Shown: positions 34,327-45,449, counted from the stretch's first letter. The stretch is DNA of 64,000 bases from Streptomyces sp. NBC_01381 (GCF_026340305.1 NZ_JAPEPI010000002.1:2418001-2482000); one strand, 5' to 3'. Notes: generated from the sequence alone by a model not told the origin. Made by a program: numbers and translations.

Positions 34327-34752
34327 GTGGCTACCACGCGCTCCGCGCACACGGTCTGGGAAGGCAACCTGCTCCAGGGCTCCGGCACCGTCACCTTCGA
34401 CTCCTCCGGGATCGGGGAGCAGGCGGTGTCCTGGCCGTCCCGCGCCGAGCAGGCGAACGGCAAGACCAGCCCGGAAGAGCTGATCGCCGCCGCGCACTCC
34501 AGCTGCTTCTCCATGGCCTTCTCCAACGGCCTGGACAAGGCGGGCACCCCGCCGACCCGCCTGGTCACGTCGGCCGACGTGACGTTCCAGCCCGGCACCG
34601 GCATCACCGGCATCCACCTCACCGTCGAGGGCACCGTGCCGGGCATGGACGAGGCCGACTTCCTCGCGGCCGCAGAGGACGCCAAGGTCAACTGCCCGGT
34701 GAGCCAGGCGCTGAAGGCCACGCCGATCACGCTGACGGCGAAGCTGGCCTGA
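34327..34752 (+). CDS. OsmC-family organic hydroperoxide reductase
   Basis: A 141-residue peroxiredoxin-like enzyme. The GTG at 34327 has AAGGGA upstream. The two catalytic cysteines are Cys60 (AAHSSCFSM) and Cys123 (KVNCPVSQAL), correctly spaced for OsmC. The N-terminal TRSAHTVWEGNLLQGSGTV is typical of the group. It detoxifies organic hydroperoxides with thiol reductant. A perfect 13-bp-stem terminator follows, and the next gene is a DnaK paralogue. Confidence 0.93.
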   Translation: MATTRSAHTVWEGNLLQGSGTVTFDSSGIGEQAVSWPSRAEQANGKTSPEELIAAAHSSCFSMAFSNGLDKAGTPPTRLVTSADVTFQPGTGITGIHLTVEGTVPGMDEADFLAAAEDAKVNCPVSQALKATPITLTAKLA

Positions 34753-34777
34753 CGCCGGCGCACGCCCGCGCGCAACC

Positions 34778-34815
34778 GACTGTGCCGCCGTCCCTTCGGG
34801 GGCGGCGGCACAGTC
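34778..34815 (+). terminator. 13-bp-stem terminator after osmC
   Basis: GACTGTGCCGCCG at 34778-34790 pairs exactly with CGGCGGCACAGTC at 34803-34815 around a 12-base loop, 26 bases after the OsmC stop. Confidence 0.85.
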
Positions 34816-34843
34816 GTACCCGCCCGTACCCGCTGACGCGGCA

Positions 34844-34872
34844 TTGACAAGACGACGCTCAAGTTTTGTGAT
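34844..34872 (+). promoter_or_regulatory. Candidate promoter of the dnaK paralogue
   Basis: TTGACA at 34844-34849 lies 17 bases before TGTGAT (34867-34872), 50 bases upstream of the ATG. CTCAAG at 34858-34863 is one half of an HspR-type HAIR site, but the other half is absent, so heat-shock control is only a possibility. Confidence 0.45.
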
Positions 34873-34921
34873 GGAGGGCGGAGTACGCCGGGAACGGGCT
34901 CGCGGTGGAAGGGGACTGGAC

Positions 34922-36776
<1,855 letters not shown>

Positions 36777-36778
<2 letters not shown>

Positions 36779-36848
36779 TCACCGGCTTCGCCGAGTTCGT
36801 CCTCAATCGCCGGACGGGCTCAACTTTCGGGGCGGGGTTGGGGATCAA
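36777..36848. repeat. Dispersed repeat B, inverted copy filling a convergent spacer
   Basis: GATCACCGGCTTCGCCGAGTTC, GTCCTCAATCGCCGGACGGGCT and CTTTCGGGGCGGGGTTGGGG. It starts inside the stop codon of dnaK and reaches the stop of narI, so the 66-base convergent spacer consists entirely of this element. Confidence 0.85.
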
Positions 36849-37567
36849 GAACCCGTCTTCTCCCAGCCCCGCCGCTCCGGCCGCGCCCCCACCCGCCGCG
36901 GATCCCTGCTCCGGTACACCACATACGGCCGGAACAGATACTGCACCGGCGCGCTGAACATATGGATGAGACGGGTGAACGGGACCAGGGCGATCAGAGC
37001 CATCCCGACCAACGCGTGGATCTGGTACAGCACCGGAACCCCCGCCATCAGCCCCGTGTCCGGCTGCAGCGTGAAGAGACTGCGGGCCCAAGGCGCAATC
37101 GACTCGCGGTAGTTGTAGCCGTCGCCCGACGCGTGCGTCAGCTTGGCCACCATGCCGAGCACGATCGCCCCGAGCAGCACCAGATACATCAGCTTGTCGT
37201 TGGAGGTGGTCGCCCGGAACACCGGAGCATTCGTACGCCGCCGGTACAGGAGCAGCAGCATGCCGAGCACGAGCATGATCCCGGCCGCGGTACCTCCGTA
37301 CAGCGAGAACAGGTGGTACGTGTGCTCCTTGACGCCCACCTTCTCCGTCCACGACTCGGGGACGAACAGGCCGACCAGATGGCCCACCAGCACGAAGAGG
37401 ATGCCGTAGTGGAACATCGGCGACGCGACGTTCAGGAGCTTCGACTCGTACACCTGTGAAGAACGCGTCGTCCAGCCGAACTTGTCGTAGCGGTAGCGCC
37501 AGACGATCCCCGCGACGAGCAGGACGAACGCGACGTAGGGGAGCACGCCCCACAGCAGGGTCTTCAT
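36845..37567 (-). CDS. narI: Respiratory nitrate reductase gamma subunit (cytochrome b)
   Basis: A 240-residue membrane anchor with five helices. It binds two haems b and passes quinol electrons to NarH. Candidate haem ligands include His in FHYGILFVLVGHLVG and in HALVGMALIALVPFTRLIHM. The ATG overlaps the narJ stop as ATGA. It ends in RGWEKTGS, and its stop abuts the repeat B copy. Confidence 0.94.
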   Translation of the reverse strand: MKTLLWGVLPYVAFVLLVAGIVWRYRYDKFGWTTRSSQVYESKLLNVASPMFHYGILFVLVGHLVGLFVPESWTEKVGVKEHTYHLFSLYGGTAAGIMLVLGMLLLLYRRRTNAPVFRATTSNDKLMYLVLLGAIVLGMVAKLTHASGDGYNYRESIAPWARSLFTLQPDTGLMAGVPVLYQIHALVGMALIALVPFTRLIHMFSAPVQYLFRPYVVYRSRDPRRVGARPERRGWEKTGS

Positions 37568-38145
37568 GAGGTTCGCTCCCCGATGAGTGCGAAGGGTTCC
37601 AGGCCGACGTCCTCGCGGGGCGGCCCGGAGCGGGCGAGCGCGAGCGCCTCGGCGCGGTCCTTGGGCGAGGGCCCGGGCAGCGTCGCGCACACCGCCTCGA
37701 CGACCTCCGCGTACGGCGTGCCGAAGTCGCTCAGCGCGAGCCGCAGCAGCTCAAGACCGCTGCGGTGGTCATCCAGGAGCAGCGGGCCCGCGTGCGCGGA
37801 GAACTCCAGGACGGCGGGCAGGAAGTCCGGCAGCTCCTCGCCGGTGAACTCCATGCCGTGCGCGCGGTAGACCTCCTTGAAGCGCACAAGGGACATGCCG
37901 CGCCGCCGGGTGTCGCCGTCGCGCCACCAGCTCAGGTACAGGCTGTGCCGGTTCTTGAAGTCGAAGACCTGGACGTAGTGCGCCGCGAGCTCGCGCGGGT
38001 CCGTGGCGGCCGCGTGCGCGAGGAAGCCGCCGAGCGCCGGGGGCGCGGCCGCCGTCAGCAGGGGCAGCCGCTCGTGGAACTCGGCGTCCGGATAGGCGAG
38101 GCAGTGCGCCGCGGCCTGGTAGAGCACGGCGTGGTCGTTCCTCAC
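37564..38145 (-). CDS. narJ: Nitrate reductase molybdenum cofactor assembly chaperone
   Basis: A 193-residue all-helical chaperone of the TorD/NarJ family that holds apo-NarG for cofactor insertion and membrane delivery. Features are AAHCLAYPDAEFHERL near the N terminus and YVQVFDFKNRHSLYLSWWRDGDTRRRG around residue 60, the family's most conserved stretch. It uses GTG at 38145, overlapping the narH stop (GTGA), and its own stop overlaps narI. Confidence 0.94.
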   Translation of the reverse strand: MRNDHAVLYQAAAHCLAYPDAEFHERLPLLTAAAPPALGGFLAHAAATDPRELAAHYVQVFDFKNRHSLYLSWWRDGDTRRRGMSLVRFKEVYRAHGMEFTGEELPDFLPAVLEFSAHAGPLLLDDHRSGLELLRLALSDFGTPYAEVVEAVCATLPGPSPKDRAEALALARSGPPREDVGLEPFALIGERTS

Positions 38146-39779
38146 AGCTCGTCCTCCCGGGCGGCGGTGGGCTGTTCGTCGGCGGTCTGCCGGCTGCGCA
38201 GCGCGTGGAAGTTCTCGATGGTGACCAGCGGCAGCTGTTTGCGGCCCGAGTCCTGGCCGAACGGCCCGTCGCTGCCCATGCCGGGTCCTTCCTCGTAGTC
38301 GAGGCTGCAGGAGTCCGGGAGCGCCGACTCCTCCAGACGCTGCGCGTCCCCGACGGCCGCGGTCGGGATGACATAGCGGTCCTCGTACTTGGCGATGGCG
38401 AGCAGCCGGTACATCTCCTCGATCTCCGGGCCCTTCATGCCCACCGCCTCGGCGACCGAACTCTCGGGCCGCGCCCCGAGGTTGATGGCCCGCATGTGCG
38501 CCCGCATCGCGGCGAGCTTCTCAAGGGAGGCCCGCACCGGGCCGACGTCACCGGCCGTGAAGATCTCCGCCAGGTATTCGAGCGGAATGCGCAGCGTGTC
38601 GATCGCCCCGAAGAGATTGTCCAGGTCCTCGCCGTCGTGGCCGGTCTCGCTGAGCGCGTCCACCACCGGAGAGAGCGGCGGGATGTACCAGACCATCGGC
38701 ATCGTCCGGTACTCCGGATGCAGCGGAAGCGCCACCTTGTACTTGCTGATCAGCGCGTGCACGGGGGAGCGCCGCGCCGCCTCGATCCACTCGTACGAGA
38801 TCCCTGCCCGCTCGGCGTCCCGGCGCACATCCGGGTCGTCCGGGTCGAGGAAGACGCCCAACTGCGCCTCGTACAGCTTGTGTTCGTCGGGCTCGGACGC
38901 CGCCGCCGTCACCTTGTCCGCGTCGTACAGAATCACTCCGAGGTAGCGGAGCCGGCCCACGCAGGTCTCCGAGCAGACGGTGGGCAGCCCCACCTCCAGG
39001 CGCGGGTAGCACAGCGTGCACTTCTCGGCCTTGCCGGTGCGGTGGTTGAAGTACACCTTCTTGTACGGGCAGCCGGTCACGCACTTGCGCCAGCCCCGGC
39101 AACTGTCCTGGTCGACGAGGACGATGCCGTCCTCCTCGCGCTTGTACATCGCGCCGGACGGGCAGGACGCCACGCACGCCGGGTTGAGGCAGTGCTCGCA
39201 GATGCGCGGCAGATAGAACATGAAGGTCTGCTCGAAGGCGAACTTCACCTTGTCGGCGGCCTGTTGACGGGTCTTCTCCACCATGGGGTCGAGGTCGCCG
39301 TACTGCGTCGCGCCGCCGAGGTTGTCGTCCCAGTTCGACGACCACTCGATCTTCATGGGTTTGCCGCTGATCAGGGAGCGCGGCTCGGCGACCGGGTAGT
39401 CGTCGCCCAGCGGGGCGTCGGTGAGGTTCTTGTACTCGTACGTCCAGGGCTCGTAGTAGTCCTTGATCTCCGGCAGCTTGGGGTTGGAGAAGATCTCCAG
39501 GAGGGATTTGATCCGGCCGCCGTTCTTCAGCTTCAGGGCGCCCCGCTTGTTCAGCTCCCAGCCGCCGCGCCACTTGTCCTGGTCCTCGTAGCGGCGCGGA
39601 TAGCCCTGGCCAGGACGGGTTTCGACGTTGTTGAACCAGACGTACTCCATGCCGTCGCGGTTGGTCCACGCCTGCTTGCAGGTGACGGAGCAGGTGTGAC
39701 ACCCGATGCACTTGTCGAGGTTCATCACCATCGCGATCTGAGCCATAATGCGTCTATTTGTGACTCCGTCACGGGTCAT
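38142..39779 (-). CDS. narH: Respiratory nitrate reductase beta subunit (iron-sulphur)
   Basis: A 545-residue four-cluster iron-sulphur protein. Cluster motifs: CIGCHTCSVTCKQAW near the N terminus, CEHCLNPACVASCPSG, CRGWRKCVTGCPYKK and CTLCYPRLE. The second set has CRGWRKC with tryptophan where a cysteine would be, as expected for the [3Fe-4S] cluster. I use the ATG at 39779 because GGAGG lies ten bases upstream and it overlaps the narG stop as ATGA; the classical MAQIAMVMNLDKC start at 39746 has no ribosome site. It transfers electrons from NarI to NarG. Confidence 0.94.
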   Translation of the reverse strand: MTRDGVTNRRIMAQIAMVMNLDKCIGCHTCSVTCKQAWTNRDGMEYVWFNNVETRPGQGYPRRYEDQDKWRGGWELNKRGALKLKNGGRIKSLLEIFSNPKLPEIKDYYEPWTYEYKNLTDAPLGDDYPVAEPRSLISGKPMKIEWSSNWDDNLGGATQYGDLDPMVEKTRQQAADKVKFAFEQTFMFYLPRICEHCLNPACVASCPSGAMYKREEDGIVLVDQDSCRGWRKCVTGCPYKKVYFNHRTGKAEKCTLCYPRLEVGLPTVCSETCVGRLRYLGVILYDADKVTAAASEPDEHKLYEAQLGVFLDPDDPDVRRDAERAGISYEWIEAARRSPVHALISKYKVALPLHPEYRTMPMVWYIPPLSPVVDALSETGHDGEDLDNLFGAIDTLRIPLEYLAEIFTAGDVGPVRASLEKLAAMRAHMRAINLGARPESSVAEAVGMKGPEIEEMYRLLAIAKYEDRYVIPTAAVGDAQRLEESALPDSCSLDYEEGPGMGSDGPFGQDSGRKQLPLVTIENFHALRSRQTADEQPTAAREDEL

Positions 39780-42700
39780 GAGTACTGAACCTCCTGGCTG
39801 CGGCGACGGATCACCGTCACCTCGTCGCGCTGATTGCCCGTCGGGCCCAGATAGTTGAAGGCCCACGACAACTGCGCGTATCCACCGATGAGATGGGACG
39901 GCTTGAGGATGAGGCGGGTCAGGGAGTTGTGGATGCCGCCGCGCTTGCCGGTGGTCTCCGTCTTGGGGACGTTCACCGTGCGCTCCTGCGCGTGGTGCAT
40001 ATAGACCGTGCCGGCCGGCATCCGGTGCGAGACGATCGCGCGCGCCACCACCACACCGTTGCGGTTGACCGCCTCGATCCAGTCGTTGTCCTTGACGCCG
40101 ATCGCGTCCGCGTCCTGCGGGGCCATCCAGATGGACTGGCCGCCGCGCGACAGCGACAGCATGAAGAGGTTGTCCTGGTACTCGGAGTGGATCGACCACT
40201 TGTTGTGCGGGGTGAGGTAACGGACCGTCACTTCCTTCTCGCCGTCCGGGCCCAGGCGTGGCTCGCCGAAGAGGCGGTTCATGTCCAGGGGCGGCCGGTA
40301 GACGGGCAGTGCCTCGCCGAGCTCGTGCATCCAGTCGTGGTCGATGAAGAAGTGCTGGCGGCCGGTGAGGGTGTGCCAGGGCTTCAGATGCTCGGTGTTG
40401 AGCGTGAACGCCGTGTACCGGCGGCCGCCGGACTCGCTGCCGCTCCACTCCGGCGACGTGATCACCGGCACCGGCGCCGCCTGTGTGTCGGCGTACGTGA
40501 TGCGCTTGCCCTCGTGCTCGGCGGCGAGGTGAGCCATCTCCTGGCCCGTGCGCGCCTCCAGGGTGTGGAAGCCCTGGGTGGCCAGGCGCCCGTTGGTCGT
40601 GCCGGACAGGGCGAGGATCGTGTTGGCCGCCTTGATCGCCGTGTCCAGGGCGGGGCGGCCGTCGGCGGGTCCGCCGCGCACGACGCCGTTGCGTTCCTTC
40701 AACTCCTCGACCTCCTGGTCGGGTTGGAACGCGATGCCCTTGACCGGAAGGCCCAGCTTCTCCACCAGCGGGCCGAGCGAGGCGAACTTCGCGCCGATCG
40801 CCGTGTAGTCGCGCTCCACGACCGCCAGGTTCGGCATGGTCTTCCCCGGCACCGGCTCGCACTCGCCCTTGCGCCAGTCCACGACCACACCGCCGGGCTG
40901 GGCCGTCTCGCCCGGCGTGTCGTGCTGGAGCGCGGTGGCGACGACGTCCTTGCGTACGCCGAGATGGTCCACGGAAAGATCGCTGAGCCGTTCCGCGATC
41001 GCCTTGAAGGTGTCGAAGTCGGTGCGGGCCTGCCAGGGCGGGTCGACGGCCGGGGTGAAGGAGTGCACGTACGGGTGCATGTCGGTCGTCGACAGGTCGT
41101 GCTTCTCGTACCAGGTGGCCGCCGGCAGGACCACGTCCGAGAGCAGCGTCGACGACGTCTGCCGGAAGTCGAGCGAGACGAGCAGATCGAGCTTCCCCTC
41201 GGGGGCCTCGTCCCGCCAAGTGACGGTCGAGGGACGCTCGTTCGGGGCTGCCTCCTCCGCCCGCAGCGAGGAGTGCGTGCCGAGCAGATGCTTCGTGAAG
41301 TACTCGGCGCCCTTCGCCGACGAACCGAGCAGATTGGCGCGCCACAGGGTCAGGACACGCGGCCAGTTCTCCGGTGCGTCCGGGTCCTCGCAGGCGAACT
41401 TGAGCGAGCCCGCCTTGAGCTCGTTGACCACGTTGGCCACGGGATCATCCGAAGTCTCGCCCAGCTCAAGGGAGTTGCGGTCGAACGTCGGGTACGACGG
41501 CATCCAGCCGGTGCGCGCCGAGAGCGCCAGACAGTCCGCGCCCGTCATCCCCGCGAACCGGCCCTCGCCCAGCGGCGATGCGAGCACGTCCGCCGCGAAC
41601 TTGTCGTAGCGCCACTGGTCGGTGTTGAGGAACCAGTACGCGGCGCCGATCATCTGCCGCGGCGGCCTGCTCCAGTCGTTGCCGCTCGCGAGCGTCGCCC
41701 AGCCGGTCGCGGGACGGCACTTCTCCTGGCCGACATAGTGCGCCCAGCCGCCGCCGTTGCGGCCCTGGCAGCCGGTCAGCTGGAGCAGCGCGAGAAACGA
41801 CCGGTAGATCGTCTCGGAGTGGAACCAGTGGTTGGTCCCCGCCCCCATCAGGATCATGCAGCGGCCGCGCGACTGCTCCGCGGTCCTCGCGAACTCCCGT
41901 GCGATCTTCACCGCCTTCGCGGCCGGCACCGAGGTGTGCGCCTCCTGCCAGGCAGGGGTGCCCGGCGCGTCTTCATCCTCGTACGAAGAAGGCCACTCAC
42001 CCGGAAGACCCTCGCGCCCCACGCCGTACTGCGCGAGCAGCAGGTCGAAGACCGTCGTGACCAGCGGCCCGTCCTGCCCGCCGAGCCGTGTGGCGGGCAC
42101 GCCGCGGCGGACGACCTCGCCGCGGCCCTGGCCGTGCGTGCCGCCCTCGGTGTCGAAGCGCGGCAGGAGCACCTCGACGCCCGCAGCGACGTCCGAGCCG
42201 TGCAGGGAGAGCTGCGGCTTGATCGAGCCGAGCTCCAGGTTCCACTTGCCCTTGCCGGAGTCGGTCCAGCGGAAGCCGAGCGAGCCGTTGGGCACGGCGG
42301 GCTGCCCGGTGTTCTCGTCCAGGACGGCCGTCTTCCAGTCGCCGCCCTCACCGCGCTCGCCCAGGTCCGTGGCGCGCAGGAACTTCGAAGGGACGAACGC
42401 ACCGTCGCGCTCGGTCAGCGTCACCAGGAACGGCAGGTCGGTGAACTTGCGGACGTAGTCGGTGAAGAACTCCGTCTGCCGGTCGACGAAGAACTCCTTG
42501 AGGATCACGTGCCCCATCGCGATCGCCAGGGCGCCGTCCGTGCCGGGGTGCGGGTGCAGCCACTCGTCGGCGAACTTGGCGTTGTCGGCGTAGTCCGGCG
42601 CGACGACCACGACCTTCTGGCCCCGGTAACGCGCCTCGGCCATCCAGTGCGCGTCGGGGGTGCGCGTGACGGGGACGTTCGAGCCCCACATCATCAGATA

Positions 42701-43462
42701 CGCGGCGTCCCACCAGTCGCCCGACTCCGGTACGTCGGTCTGGTCGCCGAAGACCTGCGGCGAGGCCACGGGAAGGTCCGCGTACCAGTCGTAGAAGGAG
42801 AGCATGGGCGCGCCGATCAGCGACATGAAGCGGGCGCCCGCGGCGTGCGACACCATCGACATCGCGGGGATGGGGGAGAAGCCGGCGACGCGGTCGGGGC
42901 CGTACTTCTTGATGGTGTGGACGTGCGCCGCCGCGATGATCTCGACGGCCTCGTCCCACGTGGCTCGCACCAACCCGCCCTTGCCGCGCGCCTGTTGATA
43001 GGCGCGGCGGCGCTCGGGATCGTCCTGGATGTCCGCCCACGCGAGGACCGGATCCTTCAGCCGGGACTTGGCCTCGCGGTACATCTCCAGGAGGACGCCG
43101 CGCAGATACGGGTAGCGGACGCGGGTGGGGGAGTACGTGTACCAGGAGAAGGCCGCGCCGCGGGGGCAGCCGCGGGGCTCGTACTCGGGGCGGTCGGGGC
43201 CGACGGACGGGTAGTCGGTCTGCTGGGTCTCCCAGGTGATGATGCCGTCCTTGACGTACACCTTCCAGCGGCAGGAGCCGGTGCAGTTCACGCCGTGCGT
43301 CGAGTTCACGACCTTGTCGTGGCTCCACCGGTCGCGGTAGAAGGCGTCCGCGTCCCTGCCGCCGGTCAGCGCCACGCTGTGCAGGTCGGGGGCGGCGGTG
43401 CCGCGGCGGAAGAACTTCCCCGCGCGCAGCAGCACCGCGGCGGGCTCGGTCGTCTCAGTCAC
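39776..43462 (-). CDS. narG: Respiratory nitrate reductase alpha subunit (Mo-bis-MGD)
   Basis: A 1,228-residue catalytic subunit reducing nitrate to nitrite on the cytoplasmic membrane face. The N-terminal [4Fe-4S] (FS0) site is His56-Cys60-Cys64-Cys99 (HGVNCTGSC, then PRGCPRG). The Mo-ligand region includes IGAPMLSFYDWYADLP and the C-terminal domain LSWAFNYLGPTGNQRDE is characteristic. No Tat signal is seen, as usual for NarG. GTG at 43462 has GGAG seven bases upstream. It heads the narGHJI operon; two CCTAGG-centred sites lie just upstream. Confidence 0.95.
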   Translation of the reverse strand: MTETTEPAAVLLRAGKFFRRGTAAPDLHSVALTGGRDADAFYRDRWSHDKVVNSTHGVNCTGSCRWKVYVKDGIITWETQQTDYPSVGPDRPEYEPRGCPRGAAFSWYTYSPTRVRYPYLRGVLLEMYREAKSRLKDPVLAWADIQDDPERRRAYQQARGKGGLVRATWDEAVEIIAAAHVHTIKKYGPDRVAGFSPIPAMSMVSHAAGARFMSLIGAPMLSFYDWYADLPVASPQVFGDQTDVPESGDWWDAAYLMMWGSNVPVTRTPDAHWMAEARYRGQKVVVVAPDYADNAKFADEWLHPHPGTDGALAIAMGHVILKEFFVDRQTEFFTDYVRKFTDLPFLVTLTERDGAFVPSKFLRATDLGERGEGGDWKTAVLDENTGQPAVPNGSLGFRWTDSGKGKWNLELGSIKPQLSLHGSDVAAGVEVLLPRFDTEGGTHGQGRGEVVRRGVPATRLGGQDGPLVTTVFDLLLAQYGVGREGLPGEWPSSYEDEDAPGTPAWQEAHTSVPAAKAVKIAREFARTAEQSRGRCMILMGAGTNHWFHSETIYRSFLALLQLTGCQGRNGGGWAHYVGQEKCRPATGWATLASGNDWSRPPRQMIGAAYWFLNTDQWRYDKFAADVLASPLGEGRFAGMTGADCLALSARTGWMPSYPTFDRNSLELGETSDDPVANVVNELKAGSLKFACEDPDAPENWPRVLTLWRANLLGSSAKGAEYFTKHLLGTHSSLRAEEAAPNERPSTVTWRDEAPEGKLDLLVSLDFRQTSSTLLSDVVLPAATWYEKHDLSTTDMHPYVHSFTPAVDPPWQARTDFDTFKAIAERLSDLSVDHLGVRKDVVATALQHDTPGETAQPGGVVVDWRKGECEPVPGKTMPNLAVVERDYTAIGAKFASLGPLVEKLGLPVKGIAFQPDQEVEELKERNGVVRGGPADGRPALDTAIKAANTILALSGTTNGRLATQGFHTLEARTGQEMAHLAAEHEGKRITYADTQAAPVPVITSPEWSGSESGGRRYTAFTLNTEHLKPWHTLTGRQHFFIDHDWMHELGEALPVYRPPLDMNRLFGEPRLGPDGEKEVTVRYLTPHNKWSIHSEYQDNLFMLSLSRGGQSIWMAPQDADAIGVKDNDWIEAVNRNGVVVARAIVSHRMPAGTVYMHHAQERTVNVPKTETTGKRGGIHNSLTRLILKPSHLIGGYAQLSWAFNYLGPTGNQRDEVTVIRRRSQEVQYS

Positions 43463-43472
43463 CCTGGAGCTC

Positions 43473-43501
43473 CCTAGGTCTGCCTTTCAACGAACCTAGG
43501 T
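43473..43501. promoter_or_regulatory. Two CCTAGGT sites upstream of narG
   Basis: CCTAGGT occurs at 43473-43479 and 43495-43501, each centred on the palindrome CCTAGG, centres 22 bases apart (two helical turns) and 11-40 bases upstream of the narG start. They could be an operator, but I do not recognise the regulator. Confidence 0.45.
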
Positions 43502-43694
43502 GCGGGTGGTACGGGACACCTGTCTGCCGCCGCCGTACGGGTTGTCCGCGGACGGCCGGGCATTACCCCGGACGTAATCGACCGGCCGGCGCGGGCACGC
43601 CACAGTGATGTCACCGGGCCCGGTCCGGCGCACTCCGGTCCGGGACCCGGGTTCCTTGCCCCGCTCTCCCCCCTTGCTTGGAGGCCGACCCGTC

Positions 43695-44117
43695 ATGTCC
43701 ACATACGCCCTCACCACCCTCGCCCGCACGACCGACCCGAAGACGATGCTGCGCCGCTTCCTCGCCCTGGACGCGGTCGTGACCACCGCGAACGGCATCG
43801 CGTACGCCGTCGCCGCGGGCCCGCTCGGGCGCTTCCTCGGCGTCGACACCGGGCTGCTGCTCGGACTCGGCGTCTTCCTCACCGTCTACGGGGCGGCCGT
43901 CGGCTTCCTCGCCGCCCGCAAGAGTCCGCCGTCGCTGCCCGTCCGGGCGGTGGTCGAGGCCAACGCCGTCTGGGCGGTGCTCAGCGTCGTCGCGCTCGTC
44001 GCATGGCTCTCGCCCAGTACGGCGGGGGCCGTGTGGACCCTGCTGCAGGCCGTGACGGTCGGCGGATTCGCGGTGCTGCAGTACGCGGCGCTGCGGGCGG
44101 CGGGCCCCGGCCGCTAG
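43695..44117 (+). CDS. Four-helix membrane protein, unknown
   Basis: A 140-residue membrane protein. GGAGG lies ten bases before the ATG at 43695. Helices are seen at about 28-48, 52-72, 85-105 and 112-132; RFLALDAVVTTANGIAYAVAAGPLG is the first. It resembles the small SCO-type four-helix proteins common in Streptomyces. Its TAG stop is shared with the convergent regulator (CTAG). Its function is unknown. Confidence 0.72.
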   Translation: MSTYALTTLARTTDPKTMLRRFLALDAVVTTANGIAYAVAAGPLGRFLGVDTGLLLGLGVFLTVYGAAVGFLAARKSPPSLPVRAVVEANAVWAVLSVVALVAWLSPSTAGAVWTLLQAVTVGGFAVLQYAALRAAGPGR

Positions 44118-44932
44118 GGCTGGTGGGTCTGCAGGTATTTGACCGTCGCCGGGTCGGCCGGGAGCAGCGTCTCGATGGCCAGCTCGGCGACCGTCACGTC
44201 CATGGGGGTGTTGAACGTGGAGATCGACGAGATGAAGGAGAGGACGTGCCCGTCGTGCTCGACCCGCAGGGGCAGCGCGAAGTAGGGCACGTCCGTGCCG
44301 GCCTCGAAGGCGTCCACCCCCGGATCCGCCACCGGGTACGCGGCCACCTCCTCGTACACCGCGCGCAGCGCGTCCGAGCGCTGCAGGGCGATCTGCCGTT
44401 CCATCTGGTGCAGCAGATGCCCCCGCCACTCCCGCAGATTGCGGATCCGGGGCGCGAGGCCCTCGGGGTGGAGGGTGAGCCGCATCGCGTTCAGGGGCGG
44501 CGCCAGGAGATGCTCGGGGACGCCTTCGAGGAGCATCGCCAGGCTGCGGTTGGCCGTGATCACGTCGTACGTCGCGTCGACGACCAGGGCCGGATAGGGC
44601 TCGTAGCCGGTCAGGAGCTGTTCCAGGCCCTCGCGCAGCGGGCCCATCGACGGGTCGTCGAGGGGGGTCTGCCGGAAACGGGGGGCGTAACCGGCCGCCA
44701 GGAGCAGGGAGTTGCGGTCCCGCATCGGCACGTCGAGGTGGTCGGCGAGACGCAGCAGGGTCTCCTCGCTCGGTCGTGACCTGCCCGTCTCGATGAAGCT
44801 GATGTGCCGCGCCGACGAGTCAGCGCGCAGGGCAAGGTCCAGCTGGCTGACCTTGCGCCGCTCGCGCCAGCCGCGCAGGAGGGGGCCGACTCCGGACGTG
44901 GGATTCGCCTGTGCGGGCGCGGCAGTTGTCAT
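44114..44932 (-). CDS. XRE/helix-turn-helix regulator with MmyB-like ligand domain
   Basis: A 272-residue regulator. The helix-turn-helix occupies residues 17-75 (LLRGWRERRKVSQLDLALRA, RHISFIETGRSRPSEETLL). The remainder is the MmyB-type PAS-like ligand domain (YEPYPALVVDATYDVITANRS, MRLTLHPEGLAPRIRNLREW), associated with fatty-acid or small-molecule sensing. The start at 44932 is the ATG of MTTAAPAQ. It is divergent from a pterin dehydratase gene. Confidence 0.9.
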   Translation of the reverse strand: MTTAAPAQANPTSGVGPLLRGWRERRKVSQLDLALRADSSARHISFIETGRSRPSEETLLRLADHLDVPMRDRNSLLLAAGYAPRFRQTPLDDPSMGPLREGLEQLLTGYEPYPALVVDATYDVITANRSLAMLLEGVPEHLLAPPLNAMRLTLHPEGLAPRIRNLREWRGHLLHQMERQIALQRSDALRAVYEEVAAYPVADPGVDAFEAGTDVPYFALPLRVEHDGHVLSFISSISTFNTPMDVTVAELAIETLLPADPATVKYLQTHQP

Positions 44933-45143
44933 ACTCAGACGGTAATCGATGGGTCCGACACGCTCCGGAGGGTACGGGCCGACCGGGCCTGTCGGTGGCC
45001 GCCGCCGAGGCCGGGCGGAGCTCGGGGCCAGGGCGGGCGGACGCGTGCTGTGGCAGGGTGAGAAACGTACGTACATTCGCCGGTCCCGCGGCCGTACACC
45101 GTACGCCGTACGACCCGGAGCCCGACCCGGAAGGAGCGCGGCC

Positions 45144-45449
45144 ATGCCTGTCGAACCGCTGTCACAGAAGGAGGTCGAGGAACGGCTCGCCGAACTTCCC
45201 GGCTGGTCCCTCGACGGCGACCGGATCACCCGCTCCTACCGCCTCGGCTCGCACTTCGCGGCCGCCGCGATGGTCGTGCACATCGCGCAGATCCAGGAGG
45301 AGCTCGGCCACCACTCCGACCTGACGCTCGGCTACAACTCCGTCGCCCTCTCCGTGAACACCCACAGCGCGGGCGGCGCGATCACCGGCCTCGACTTCGA
45401 ACTGGCCCGCAGGGTCGAGGAGTTGGCGCCGGGTCACGGGGCGGCCTGA
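45144..45449 (+). CDS. 4a-hydroxytetrahydrobiopterin dehydratase (PCD/DCoH)
   Basis: A 101-residue enzyme regenerating pterin cofactor by dehydration. AAGGAG lies seven bases before the ATG at 45144. The family core is present: LPGWSLDGDRITRSYRL, FAAAAMVVHIAQIQEELGHH and DLTLGYNSVALSVNTH, with the catalytic His pair in GHHSD and NTH. It starts a unit with the adjacent methyltransferase (six-base gap). Confidence 0.93.
   Translation: MPVEPLSQKEVEERLAELPGWSLDGDRITRSYRLGSHFAAAAMVVHIAQIQEELGHHSDLTLGYNSVALSVNTHSAGGAITGLDFELARRVEELAPGHGAA

Noticed and set aside
34850..34870. Complete HspR/HAIR operator before dnaK
   Set aside because: Only one half-site (CTCAAG) is present; the complementary CTTGAG half is missing.
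38142..41345. A 1,067-codon version of narH extending into narG
   Set aside because: The extra N-terminal part is out-of-frame narG; NarH begins at 39779 or 39746.
39893..43477. 1,194-codon plus-strand frame
   Set aside because: It is antisense to narG, which has all its cofactor motifs; the frame shows no family features.
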